This document shows, in pieces, positions 52,801-59,517 of a stretch of 64,000 nt of DNA. Location of the stretch: assembly GCF_003331055.1 (NCBI RefSeq), contig NZ_PUQD01000008.1, positions 1 through 64,000 on the forward strand. The letters are read 5' to 3'. Source of the DNA: Pseudomonas sp. AFG_SD02_1510_Pfu_092 (GTDB lineage: Bacteria > Pseudomonadota > Gammaproteobacteria > Pseudomonadales > Pseudomonadaceae). Position 1 is the first letter of the stretch. Every line of letters starts with the position of its first letter. Both the position numbers and the translations under genes were made by a program. The notes under the pieces were generated by a model, which saw only the letters and a program-made list of their open reading frames with translations, ran no database searches and was not told the DNA's origin.

Positions 52801-52875
52801 GGCAACGTCGCCATGAAGGGCATGCCCTACGACGCCCGCGTTTACACCTACGACGACCAGTCGCCACCCGCCTGA
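49822..52875 (+). CDS. Central tail hub / host-specificity protein J-like
   Basis: 1017 residues with a GTG start at 49822 (VIEFYPNKLSDTAPLG), preceded by AAGGTGG; a longer in-frame start lies inside the NlpC gene and is unlikely. The N-terminal part (PSYERRESPPISAVLNDEVID, then YLAQPRRAFLAPRDQRVEMLLYIGEG) and the middle (ASGSTDAGWPGFNS, LMKTGGSLDAQGFTDRVTLPYPMRAEARVRKL) match the J-like tail tip family of Pseudomonas siphoviruses. It forms the hub at the tail tip and carries the receptor contact or fibre attachment. Confidence 0.9.
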   Translation: MIEFYPNKLSDTAPLGTWKTDRRMSIEAWLKSMAPSYERRESPPISAVLNDEVIDQRLWHKVKFKPADLLQIYREPKGTDPFSITFALFKGVQAVTKMLMPKMPGMPSSAGTQQGDPLMDASAKGNKVKLGDPVRQIAGHQRVYPSYLAQPRRAFLAPRDQRVEMLLYIGEGAYDVPLAKIKVGETPLISLGADATFTIYPPGADLSGDPAHINWFNAPEVGASSSGSAGLELTMATELTRSSTASAYQFVGKTISVPAGSGQFPADWSNGIIVRVIAPYTYTVIDGGAGRDIIRGPLEMLKPTVGMLIEVAGANAGMYVVNSYTPYSPAVPANPGTASTLTGSAAPTRYDFNVTPLSFTLVRGGTSYPITLNTATTNLSGLVSALNTQFSGKPFQAQVSGSVLRIVELTPFAGQAITATGATTILGASPVGVTGTATTSAIPEQPAEMTLNYDGGSPVVGLALGQGQATIGPRGLRYRITAFSTSLLEVERLTASGSTDAGWPGFNSMQTVNGLITLDASNLQGGYRGPFACCPENEKVTMIEWSVTYANGLCGIGREGQIYEVPTYYAFEYRDMDVAGAWTVIELMKTGGSLDAQGFTDRVTLPYPMRAEARVRKLYKDRPGRINDEARDDATWTDLRGRMQNSPTSYPGLTVMTCNIRGGDRLSAQSESQVSVEATRILQLMEGGTGPSRDIVPYCIHQLKQRGYTDDDLDLPEWQAFHEICVARGDTYDETLDATITVKDMVNNALACGFGELVTFRGLLRPVRDSVRAAFDVAYGPKTQTYSPQNMTKMLKISGAMPSINDFDGVDVEFFSRTTWAWETVECRWPGDLGNKVEKIRMPGISDRTRAWRIGMRRRGHQKFRTDVYTWETEMDGSNSGYLSFAAVADDRPKGCQSAILLAFEVAGAGTLLTSSEPLDFSAGGEHLIGVRKQDGTLSGPWTATQVDQYTVRVDALDFTPVVDGPLEPPHILFGPAARWAYPTLITSSDPANGNVAMKGMPYDARVYTYDDQSPPA

Positions 52876-52912
52876 TTTACACCAGCCCCTGTGGGTATGA
52901 AGAGGAAAGACT

Positions 52913-55222
52913 ATGGCCTCCGGCGCAGAATCTCTGCAGCTGTTTGAGCAGCTTGTTGCCAACGCAAACTCGCTGTTCCTGTCCAATGACGACACCGTCG
53001 TCATCAATGGCATTACCAAGCCGACCCTGAAGAAGATCTACGCCGACTTTCTCGCCAGTATGGGTACATACCCGTCGATCGCGGCCGGTCTGGCAGCTAC
53101 AAGCGGCACCGGCACCAACAACCGATTCTTTTCGGTGCCTGCCACCGGAGAACTGTTTGAGACTCGCTATCGCAACGATGCCGGGGTAGCGGTGGAGATT
53201 TCATCCTTGCTGTCGTGGCTAGCGGACGGTCTCACCATCAACCGTGGGAAGGTGTTTCCGTGCCGAGTGGCAACGCGAAATGGCGTAACGAGCGCCCAAA
53301 ACACTGCCCTGAACCAATTTGTCCTTGGGGCTACTGTTATTGGTGCTGAGCCTGATTACTACTATCGCATCGGGTACTACGTAAACGGGTATACCGGCCT
53401 GGCTGGCGCTGACCCAGACGGCTGGATTATTGAGCGAATCGCCAAGGCCAACTACGCAACTGCCGATAATCCGATTACGCAGATCATCCGCTACACCGAT
53501 GTGGCCCCAGTAATCACCGCCGGCCTGCAAACCATCACCCTGAAGTCGGCTAGCTTCCCTGAGGTGAAGTTCGTACTGACGGTGGATGGGAGCAAACGAC
53601 CAGCTCGCGGCACGCCGATTGCTGCGAATGCCTCGTTTAACCAGGGCTATTCGTACTACATTGACCCGAGCGTCTACCTGGAGCTGGACCCGCGCGACTC
53701 GCTGACCATCAACGCCGGCAAGGTGGCGCCGTTCAAGCAAGTGTCGCGCGGCGGCTACCTGTCGCCCACGAACACCACCATGCTGAACGCGATTCTCGAC
53801 GCGCGCGTGCTGAACGCAAAGGCTGGCATGTATTACGGCCTGAAGTACTTCCAGAACGGGAGCACTTCAGCCGCGCCAGAGGGGGACAACTGGATTATCG
53901 AAGAGGCGCCGATCTCCAGTTACGGCTCCAGCACGGTTATCGAGAGTGTCAACCAGATTGCTACCCTTCAGGAGGTGAAGCAGCCAGTCTTGGACAGAAC
54001 CATTGGCGTCCAGACCGTCACGCTGGCGACAAAAACGGATGTGCGCATCCTCCTGACCATCGACCCTTCGAAGCTTCCGGCCTATGGAACACCGGTCGGC
54101 ATGTCGTCGCCGGGCCTGTCCGGCTTCTCGCATGTCATTGACCCGGCGCTCTATGTACTTAAGAGCGACAAGGGCGGTGCGCTGTCGTACATCATCGACA
54201 TGGCTGGGCGGTTGCAGGTCACCTGGAGAGATCCTGATGGAGTTGACCGTGGTTACACGTTCGGTATCAACGGTGCGAACAACCTTCCCAACTTCTTCAA
54301 CCTTCGCAAGGGAAATAGAATCATCCACCAGTTCGGCACCGACATGCTGCCGCCCATGGTTGTCGATGCTGCGCAAAACGGCGATGTAAGCCCGCCCCTG
54401 GACTTCACCGGTGGCAACCACACGATCAACGGCAAGCAAACCGCGGTGAACGTCGGTTTCGACATCCTGGCAGACGGACGCCTCGTAGGAGCGGGAGAGT
54501 CGGGGAGGGCTACGAATCTCGTTTGCCGGATCTACAACCGTCTGATGGCGTGCAACACCGTCGAGTCGGAGCGGTATGTCGGGCTTCAGGCCTTTGTCGT
54601 GTCGTTCTTCCCTGGCGGCGCGCAGGTGGAAGCCGAGTTCACTGCCATGGAAGACCTGCAGCTGTACATCGACTACGGCCCGCAGCTGGTCCACATCAAC
54701 CTGGAGCAGACGGTGTTCTTCATTGGCGGCCAGTTCGCAGCGCCGGTACCGTACGTGACCGGCCTTGGATCTGGAAAGCCGTCCGAGTATCCAGATGCGT
54801 GGGCCGTGTTGTGTACCGGGGCCGATGGTCAGCTCGGGGCCTGGATTGATCGCAACTACGGGATCGCAGGAGCAGAAAATACCAGCGATGATTTTGACCT
54901 GATGACGGGCAGCGGAGCGGGCAGTACATCGCGTAAGCAGTACCCTACGGCATACCACCGTCGACTCGATCGAGACCTGGTGAACCCCAACTATCTCCCA
55001 CTTGCGTCCGGGAAGTCCTACAAGTGGCGTGGCGGTTACTCCTGGCAACCGGTAGCGCCCAAGTCACCATTTGTGGCCTCGATGGATTACATGCTTGATG
55101 GTCGAGTGCGTCGGGTCGATGCCATCACCGCGTCCCGAACGGTGTCGCCAGATGCCGACACGGAAGGGAAGCGGCTCAAGGCAATTGAAGCAAGATTGGC
55201 CGAAATCGAATCCAGCCCATAA
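52913..55222 (+). CDS. Tail fibre / spike protein with internal duplication
   Basis: 769 residues, encoded directly after J, where receptor-binding fibres are encoded. Residues about 107-250 and 264-410 are a tandem duplication: LTINRGKVFP / LTINAGKVAP, YYYRIGYYVNG / MYYGLKYFQNG, DGWIIERI / DNWIIEEA, LQTITLKS / VQTVTLAT, KRPARGTPI / KLPAYGTPV. The C-terminal half is unlike the repeats and probably holds the receptor-binding domain, ending in a short coiled coil (KRLKAIEARLAEIE). A terminator follows. Confidence 0.85.
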   Translation: MASGAESLQLFEQLVANANSLFLSNDDTVVINGITKPTLKKIYADFLASMGTYPSIAAGLAATSGTGTNNRFFSVPATGELFETRYRNDAGVAVEISSLLSWLADGLTINRGKVFPCRVATRNGVTSAQNTALNQFVLGATVIGAEPDYYYRIGYYVNGYTGLAGADPDGWIIERIAKANYATADNPITQIIRYTDVAPVITAGLQTITLKSASFPEVKFVLTVDGSKRPARGTPIAANASFNQGYSYYIDPSVYLELDPRDSLTINAGKVAPFKQVSRGGYLSPTNTTMLNAILDARVLNAKAGMYYGLKYFQNGSTSAAPEGDNWIIEEAPISSYGSSTVIESVNQIATLQEVKQPVLDRTIGVQTVTLATKTDVRILLTIDPSKLPAYGTPVGMSSPGLSGFSHVIDPALYVLKSDKGGALSYIIDMAGRLQVTWRDPDGVDRGYTFGINGANNLPNFFNLRKGNRIIHQFGTDMLPPMVVDAAQNGDVSPPLDFTGGNHTINGKQTAVNVGFDILADGRLVGAGESGRATNLVCRIYNRLMACNTVESERYVGLQAFVVSFFPGGAQVEAEFTAMEDLQLYIDYGPQLVHINLEQTVFFIGGQFAAPVPYVTGLGSGKPSEYPDAWAVLCTGADGQLGAWIDRNYGIAGAENTSDDFDLMTGSGAGSTSRKQYPTAYHRRLDRDLVNPNYLPLASGKSYKWRGGYSWQPVAPKSPFVASMDYMLDGRVRRVDAITASRTVSPDADTEGKRLKAIEARLAEIESSP

Positions 55223-55225
55223 AAG

Positions 55226-55252
55226 AAAACCCCTCGATGGAGGGGTTTTTTG
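55226..55252 (+). terminator. Terminator after the tail fibre gene
   Basis: AAAACCCCTC-GATG-GAGGGGTTTTTT, a strong stem with A and T tracts on either side, so it can act in both directions. It separates the structural late genes from the small minus-strand gene. Confidence 0.9.
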
Positions 55253-55261
55253 AATCGAACC

Positions 55262-55435
55262 TCAACCGACGAGGTGGTCGATCATGGCAAGGATAGCCAT
55301 GGGCACGGTCAGCACTAAAGCCAAGACGACGGAGTATCGCAGTAGGCCGAAGCTTCCTTCGGTTTCTGCGTCCGGAATGTTGAACATGTCCCGAAAGTGC
55401 TGATCGTTCGAATCTTGATCTGCAAATTTATCCAT
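55262..55435 (-). CDS. 57-residue single-span membrane protein
   Basis: 57 residues from MDKFADQDSNDQHFRDMFN, with CGGGGAGGCC before the ATG. Residues about 31-52 form one membrane helix (YSVVLALVLTVPMAILAMIDHLV). It is on the minus strand between the fibre and endolysin genes and has its own transcription unit facing the strong terminator, so it is probably a lysogenic conversion gene. A role in superinfection exclusion is possible but not shown. Confidence 0.7.
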   Translation of the reverse strand: MDKFADQDSNDQHFRDMFNIPDAETEGSFGLLRYSVVLALVLTVPMAILAMIDHLVG

Positions 55436-55531
55436 CTGGTGGCCTCCCCGCCGCCGGCTTACTAGTGGCAATTCTACATCATTTCCGAAAGGCCCAACAG
55501 AGCGTGGGTCTTTTTTGTGCCTGGAGAAAAC

Positions 55532-56020
55532 ATGGCCAGACTCACCGAACACCAGGCCGGTGGCGCGAACGTGCTCCGGTTTCTGGACCTGATTGCATTC
55601 TCTGAGGGAACCTCAACCGTCAGGGCAAGTGACGACGGGTACAACGTGCTGTACGGCGGCGGCCTGTTCCAGGGCTATGCCGATCACCCTCGGCGCAAGC
55701 TGACATTTCCTATCAACGGCAGGCCCGTAACCAGCACGGCTGCTGGCCGGTACCAGTTGCTTGAGCGGTACTGGGATGCGTACCGGGTCAGCCTTCGCCT
55801 GGCGGGCGGTTTCACGCCGGAGAACCAGGATCGAATTGCGCTGCAGCAGATCCGTGAACGCCGTGCTCTGGATGACATCAAAGCCGGGCGCATTCAGCAG
55901 GCGATCGCCAAGTGCTCGAACATCTGGGCCAGTTTCCCGGGCAACACCTACGGGCAGAGCCCGCACCGCCTGGACAAGCTGCTCGGACGCTGGGTCGAGC
56001 TTGGCGGGGTGCTGGCGTGA
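55532..56020 (+). CDS. Endolysin, lambda R-like lytic transglycosylase
   Basis: 162 residues. It resembles lambda R (GH104): VLRFLDLIAFSEGT with the catalytic Glu near residue 24, then GYNVLYGGGLFQGYADHPRR, STAAGRYQLLERYWDAYR and NQDRIALQQIRERRALDDI. It has no signal peptide or SAR segment, so it needs the holin to leave the cytoplasm. CTGGAG precedes the ATG. The stop overlaps the GTG of Rz. Confidence 0.9.
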   Translation: MARLTEHQAGGANVLRFLDLIAFSEGTSTVRASDDGYNVLYGGGLFQGYADHPRRKLTFPINGRPVTSTAAGRYQLLERYWDAYRVSLRLAGGFTPENQDRIALQQIRERRALDDIKAGRIQQAIAKCSNIWASFPGNTYGQSPHRLDKLLGRWVELGGVLA

Positions 56021-56535
56021 ACTGGCTCGGCGCGGTACCGGCCTGGTGCTGGTGGCTGATCGCCCTGGTGCTTGTCGCCGGTGGCCAGCAGCACCGGGTG
56101 GTGGTTGCCCAGGGCGAAACCGGCACCGCCCGGATCGAGTTGGCTGACTACCGCCTGCAGGTGGCTGAGCGTGACCGGCGCGCCGCGGCCCAGGCCAGAA
56201 CTGAAGAACAGCGCCGCCAGGCCGTGGCGGACAAGGAGGGGGAGAGTGCACGACAACAACTGGAGCTGGCCCAAGGCCGGGCCGATGCTGCTGAGTCTGC
56301 TGCTGGTGGGCTGCGCGGGGAAATCGCCAGACTGCGGGAGGGGCACCGAGCCACCTGCGGTGCCATTGCTGCCCAGCAGCGCCAGGCAGGAACCTCTGCC
56401 GTCGTGGTGCTTGGGGGACTGCTTGAAGAAGCTGACCGAATGGCGGGAAGCCTCGCAGAGGCTCTTGAGCGAAGCCGAATAGCTGGACTTGCCTGCGAGG
56501 CTGTTGCATCAGAACTAGATAATGAAGCCCAGTAG
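56017..56535 (+). CDS. Rz-like inner-membrane spanin (DUF2514 type)
   Basis: 172 residues with a GTG start overlapping the endolysin stop. An N-terminal membrane anchor (VPAWCWWLIALVLVAGG) is followed by a long periplasmic helix rich in Ala, Glu, Gln and Arg (residues about 45-110), typical of i-spanins. It pairs with the nested Rz1 lipoprotein to fuse inner and outer membranes during lysis. The last bases overlap the convergent moron gene. Confidence 0.88.
   Translation: MNWLGAVPAWCWWLIALVLVAGGQQHRVVVAQGETGTARIELADYRLQVAERDRRAAAQARTEEQRRQAVADKEGESARQQLELAQGRADAAESAAGGLRGEIARLREGHRATCGAIAAQQRQAGTSAVVVLGGLLEEADRMAGSLAEALERSRIAGLACEAVASELDNEAQ
56246..56482 (+). CDS. Rz1-like outer-membrane spanin lipoprotein, nested in Rz
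   Basis: A 78-residue frame in the +1 register of Rz, with a GTG start and AAGGAGG six bases upstream. It has a lipoprotein signal with lipobox LLVGC (Cys near residue 23), then a short proline-containing periplasmic part (TEPPAVPLLPSSARQEPLPS) and a helical C terminus (CLKKLTEWREASQRLLSEAE). An inner ATG at 56285 would give a 65-residue form. The nested arrangement is known for Rz/Rz1 pairs, and the lipobox makes the identification convincing. Confidence 0.85.
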   Translation: MHDNNWSWPKAGPMLLSLLLVGCAGKSPDCGRGTEPPAVPLLPSSARQEPLPSWCLGDCLKKLTEWREASQRLLSEAE

Positions 56536-57348
56536 TTCGTCAGTGGCATCAATGATGACTTCATCTAATAGTAGGTCTAGAGGCTTACCTTTATGGACTA
56601 GAACGAAGTTGAAGCGATACTCTCGCTCCCTTTCGTAGCTTGTAGGCTTTATGAATGCCGTATGTGCCATGTGTTTCATTAGTGCGTCTATATCGAATCT
56701 GCGATCTCTAGTGACTGTTATGTTCCTATCTGCGTAGAAAACAGGCATGTGATCTACATGAATCTCAACCTCTTTTGGATCGATATCTGGTGAGATAATT
56801 GATTGTTTGCTTGTATCAAGGAGCCTGTTCCCCAACGCTTCTCCAAGCGCATCTAAGAACAATTCTACATTCGACTTGTCTATGCTCCACTCGTCGTCAT
56901 ACTTCGGGAACACGCCTTTCATATCGCCGGGCTTGTTGGTTTGTGACATACAGAACACTAGACTTTCAACAGTCTGCCTGGTGATAGATATGTCAGCTCG
57001 CTCAATTATCGCGTAAGCTGGGTGCCTATCATCTACATTCCAGTTACGTACCTGAGCATGGAATCCGCCAGGAAAACGAACTGCTTCATATCTTTCGCCG
57101 CCAACTCTCATCAGGCCTTCGAAAAGTGTGTTGAACCATCTTTTCTCAACCTTAATAGGTGATCTGATATCGATTTCGAAAAATAGGCGACCCTCATTTT
57201 CATCTGCAATTTGTTCGATTTCTGTTCTTCTGTAGTGCTCAAGTGTTGCAAGCTTCAATGTCTTTCTTCTGGCTGTATTGTCCTTCGCATGACAGCTTTT
57301 AGTTAAAAGCATTTCTTCGTCTCGCAAGGTAGGTGTCGGAGGTGTCAT
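56515..57348 (-). CDS. AT-richer moron gene, unknown function (candidate defence or exclusion protein)
   Basis: 277 residues from MTPPTPTLRDEEMLLTKS; a TTG at 57438 would extend it but overlaps the divergent gene. The gene is clearly more AT-rich than the rest of the phage and runs against the late genes, overlapping the end of Rz by 21 bases. It has no signal peptide or membrane span. The parts PVFYADRNITVTRDRRFDID, AFIKPTSYEREREYRFNFVL and LRDEEMLLTKSCHAKDN vaguely recall DUF2971-like proteins, which is not a firm match. Its place between the lysis genes and attR is typical for lysogen-expressed accessory genes. Confidence 0.7.
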   Translation of the reverse strand: MTPPTPTLRDEEMLLTKSCHAKDNTARRKTLKLATLEHYRRTEIEQIADENEGRLFFEIDIRSPIKVEKRWFNTLFEGLMRVGGERYEAVRFPGGFHAQVRNWNVDDRHPAYAIIERADISITRQTVESLVFCMSQTNKPGDMKGVFPKYDDEWSIDKSNVELFLDALGEALGNRLLDTSKQSIISPDIDPKEVEIHVDHMPVFYADRNITVTRDRRFDIDALMKHMAHTAFIKPTSYEREREYRFNFVLVHKGKPLDLLLDEVIIDATDELLGFII

Positions 57349-57437
57349 GGTGACATCACTCGCAGCGAATGGACAGATGAAGTGAGGAAATCGGCTGGCT
57401 GATCTATGATGAACATAGCGATTTTTCGGAAAAGGCA

Positions 57438-57662
57438 ATGGACAAGCGCACTTTTATTGGAATGATTGATGCTGGAGAGCCGCTGATACAACAGGCCATT
57501 GATGCCATGCGGGAGTACCACCAGGCCCAGGATCGTGGCGATCCGCCTACAGAAATCGAGCGCTTGCGCTTACTGGCTGAGTCGCTCTTTCAAGCGGTCT
57601 CCGATTACCAGTTGCGCGCAGTTGCCAAGGCGCGGGGAAAGGAACTTCCACCCCTTCACTGA
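57438..57662 (+). CDS. Small hypothetical phage protein
   Basis: 74 residues from MDKRTFIGMIDAGEPLIQQAI, fully helical and charged, ending in VAKARGKELPPLH. AAGG precedes the ATG. It is divergent from the AT-richer moron gene and convergent with the SRAP gene, whose last codons it overlaps. Similar small proteins occur near the right ends of Pseudomonas prophages; function unknown. Confidence 0.65.
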   Translation: MDKRTFIGMIDAGEPLIQQAIDAMREYHQAQDRGDPPTEIERLRLLAESLFQAVSDYQLRAVAKARGKELPPLH

Positions 57663-58321
57663 GCCGGCTCGATTAGCTCGGCGCCTTGGTTGCGCACATT
57701 GCCAACGGCAGTGTTGACCCGGTACCACTCGAAGGCGTCGGCCGGCTCGCCCAGGTTAAGCACCAGTTGCTCGGCATGCTCGCTCGGCATTTCTGCTCCA
57801 ATCCACTCGTAGGCCAGTTCTGGTGACAGCACGACAGGCCGGCGGTCGTGAACATCGACCATGCCGCCCTGGGCATCGGCGGTGATGATGACGAATCCGT
57901 CATGCTCCCCGCCGGTGAATTGGCCGATGCTGGCGCATAGGGCAGGGCGCCCATCCCGGCGTCGGATGTAGTACGGCTGTTTCTTTGGCCCCCCTTCGTT
58001 CACCCATTCATACCAGCCGTCGATAGGCGTGATGGCCCGGTTTGGCCAAATCGACCGGAAGAATGGGCCGTGTGCCACTTTCTCCACCCGGGCGTTGATT
58101 GGTGCAGCACGGTCGGACGCCCAGTGCGGCCGCCATCCCCACCTCACCAGGTCCGCTCGAGGGCCTGCCTCATCCATCCGCAGCACTGCCACCGGCGTGG
58201 TCGGCGCAACGTTGTACCGGCCGAGCGGCTGATCGCCTACGTTGTTCCGCCAGGACTCTGGCAGGCTCAAGGTCTCAACGAAGTCGTGTATGCCCCGGTA
58301 CTGGCTCAACCTTCCACACAT
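57656..58321 (-). CDS. SOS response-associated peptidase (SRAP; YedK/HMCES-like)
   Basis: 221 residues starting MCGRLSQYRG, so Cys2 is available as the catalytic thiol after Met removal. SRAP proteins form a thiazolidine crosslink with abasic sites in single-stranded DNA and so protect forks. Other family residues are Asn in GRYNVAPTTPV, RWGWRPHW, NARVEKV, the Glu of DGWYEWVN and the His of VDVHDRRPVVL. GGAGGG six bases upstream supports this start over a longer one. It is transcribed away from a LexA box at 58401, which probably controls it and the plus-strand gene together. Confidence 0.93.
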   Translation of the reverse strand: MCGRLSQYRGIHDFVETLSLPESWRNNVGDQPLGRYNVAPTTPVAVLRMDEAGPRADLVRWGWRPHWASDRAAPINARVEKVAHGPFFRSIWPNRAITPIDGWYEWVNEGGPKKQPYYIRRRDGRPALCASIGQFTGGEHDGFVIITADAQGGMVDVHDRRPVVLSPELAYEWIGAEMPSEHAEQLVLNLGEPADAFEWYRVNTAVGNVRNQGAELIEPAQ

Positions 58322-58400
58322 GCGCGGCCCTCCTGCCTGAGCAAACAAGAATAGTCCGCCGAGCGGTACTGGCGCGTTCGTGTTTCCTGATGCTGAAATA

Positions 58401-58416
58401 CTGTATCCATATACAG
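58401..58416. promoter_or_regulatory. LexA (SOS) box between divergent SRAP and plus-strand gene
   Basis: CTGTATCCATATACAG matches the CTGT-N8-ACAG operator. It lies 12 bases before the ATG of the plus-strand gene and 79 bases before the SRAP start. It differs from the box at 28341 only in the two central bases, which is strong internal evidence that both are real. Confidence 0.9.
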
Positions 58417-58428
58417 TGTTGGTGCAGT

Positions 58429-58722
58429 ATGTACTTCCTCCTCATTCGTCGCCGCGTGAATGGCGTAGCCATACCTTCCGATCAGCTGAGGAAGGTCCAG
58501 CCGATGCGGGCGGACATCCACATTGGTGACCACCACAGTGAGCCGCTGGGCAGGGTTTCGACCCAAGCGTGGGTGTTCAACCCGTCTCCCGGGCCAGACA
58601 TCATCCCCCGGTTGCACGACGCCAAGGTCAATGGCATGGCTCAGCTCGGGATAAACATCACCGGTGTCGAGGAAATCGAAGGCGTGTTGTATGCGCAGTC
58701 ATGGTGGTGCAGGAACGAATGA
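58429..58722 (+). CDS. SOS-box-controlled hypothetical protein
   Basis: 97 residues from [24 protein letters not shown], then [28 protein letters not shown] and [16 protein letters not shown] recognise the start as a small protein that recurs behind LexA boxes in Pseudomonas genomes and prophages; its role is unknown. The ATG is only 12 bases after the LexA box, so the 5' leader must be short; no clear Shine-Dalgarno sequence is present. The stop overlaps the next gene's ATG. Confidence 0.8.
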   Translation: MYFLLIRRRVNGVAIPSDQLRKVQPMRADIHIGDHHSEPLGRVSTQAWVFNPSPGPDIIPRLHDAKVNGMAQLGINITGVEEIEGVLYAQSWWCRNE

Positions 58723-58985
58723 TGGCTGGGCTACCGAAGGCCTGGTTGGCCGAATTGAACGATCAGGTTGCCCTGGTTGCGGATCCTGACGGGCGCGCAG
58801 CTGTGCTCAATGAGATGGCCTATGCCGCTCGCCGCCGACTAGAAGTTGATGAAAGCGACCTGGTCGACATGCTAGAAATTGCGGAGGCGGCCAGGCTATG
58901 GGCGCTTGATGAGTTTGAATCCGAGATGGAATGGAATGAGGTCGGCAGAACGCCGGAGGAGAGTGAAAATCGATTCCAAAACTGA
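58719..58985 (+). CDS. Hypothetical protein, second gene of the SOS cassette
   Basis: 88 residues from [26 protein letters not shown], helical and strongly acidic towards the C terminus. It overlaps the preceding gene by four bases, so it shares the LexA-controlled transcript. AGGAACGA serves as ribosome-binding site. It is the last phage gene before attR. No function known. Confidence 0.7.
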   Translation: MMAGLPKAWLAELNDQVALVADPDGRAAVLNEMAYAARRRLEVDESDLVDMLEIAEAARLWALDEFESEMEWNEVGRTPEESENRFQN

Positions 58986-59085
58986 AATGGCGACCCTTGC
59001 AATATGCGGCCTGTAGCCGTGCCGTTTCGTCTTTGTTTTGGAATCGATTTTGCTTTGCGGGCGGGATGAATAGGGCGTTTGTTCC

Positions 59086-59150
59086 ACGGTCTTGAAAACC
59101 GTCGATGGGCAACTATCCTAGAGTTCGAATCTCTACGCTTCCGCCATATT
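59086..59150 (+). other. attR: 65-bp duplicate of the tRNA-Ser 3' part
   Basis: Exact copy of 16185-16249. It holds the anticodon stem to CCA but no 5' half, so it is not a functional tRNA. Phage genes end just to the left and ordinary chromosomal genes resume to the right, which defines the right prophage boundary. Confidence 0.95.
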
Positions 59151-59156
59151 TTCAAT

Positions 59157-59182
59157 AAAGCCCCTTGATTGGGGCTTTTTTG
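59157..59182 (+). terminator. Original terminator of the tRNA-Ser gene
   Basis: AAAGCCCC-TTGATT-GGGGCTTTTTT right after attR. Before the phage inserted, this would have followed the tRNA gene; the phage brings a substitute hairpin at 16251. Confidence 0.85.
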
Positions 59183-59243
59183 TGCGCGGCGTATTTCTAC
59201 GGGTTGTGGCACACACCTGGTTCAGGTCTCTGTAACCGGTCGC

Positions 59244-59327
59244 TGTGGGAGCGGGCGCGCCCGCGAACACCGGCGTAGCCGGTGCCATACACCGCGTCGC
59301 ATTCTTCGCGGGCTTGCCCGCTCCCAC
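59244..59327. repeat. REP-type inverted repeat
   Basis: TGTGGGAGCGGGCGCGCCCGCG faces CGCGGGCTTGCCCGCTCCCA, with CACCGGC...GCCGGTG between. It is the same unit as at 15193-15278 and lies just outside the prophage, in chromosomal DNA. Confidence 0.85.
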
Positions 59328-59331
59328 TGGA

Positions 59332-59517
59332 TCATTGCAGCGTCACCGGCTTCATGCCATCCGGCAGCCTTTGTAGCGCTGCCTCCATCCGCGCGATCGG
59401 TGCTGCGAGTTCGTCCGCTTCCTTGTCTTTACCCTCCCTTCGCAGACGGTCGCGCTCAAGGCGCAGGTTAAGCAAGGTTTTCTGCAGTTTCAGGGCCGAG
59501 GCATTGAACGGGTCCAT
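59332..59517 (-). CDS. Small conserved hypothetical host protein
   Basis: 61 residues from MDPFNASALKLQKTLLNLRLERDRLRREG, predicted to be an extended charged coiled coil (KDKEADELAAPIARMEAALQ). A modest GAGA precedes the ATG. It lies between a REP element and a non-coding stretch. I believe it is conserved among Pseudomonas, but no function is known. Confidence 0.65.
   Translation of the reverse strand: MDPFNASALKLQKTLLNLRLERDRLRREGKDKEADELAAPIARMEAALQRLPDGMKPVTLQ

Noticed and set aside
54480..55225. Diversity-generating retroelement variable region in the tail fibre
   Set aside because: No reverse transcriptase gene or template repeat exists anywhere in the prophage.
59086..59150. Second tRNA-Ser gene
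   Set aside because: Lacks the acceptor 5' strand and D arm; it is the attR fragment only.
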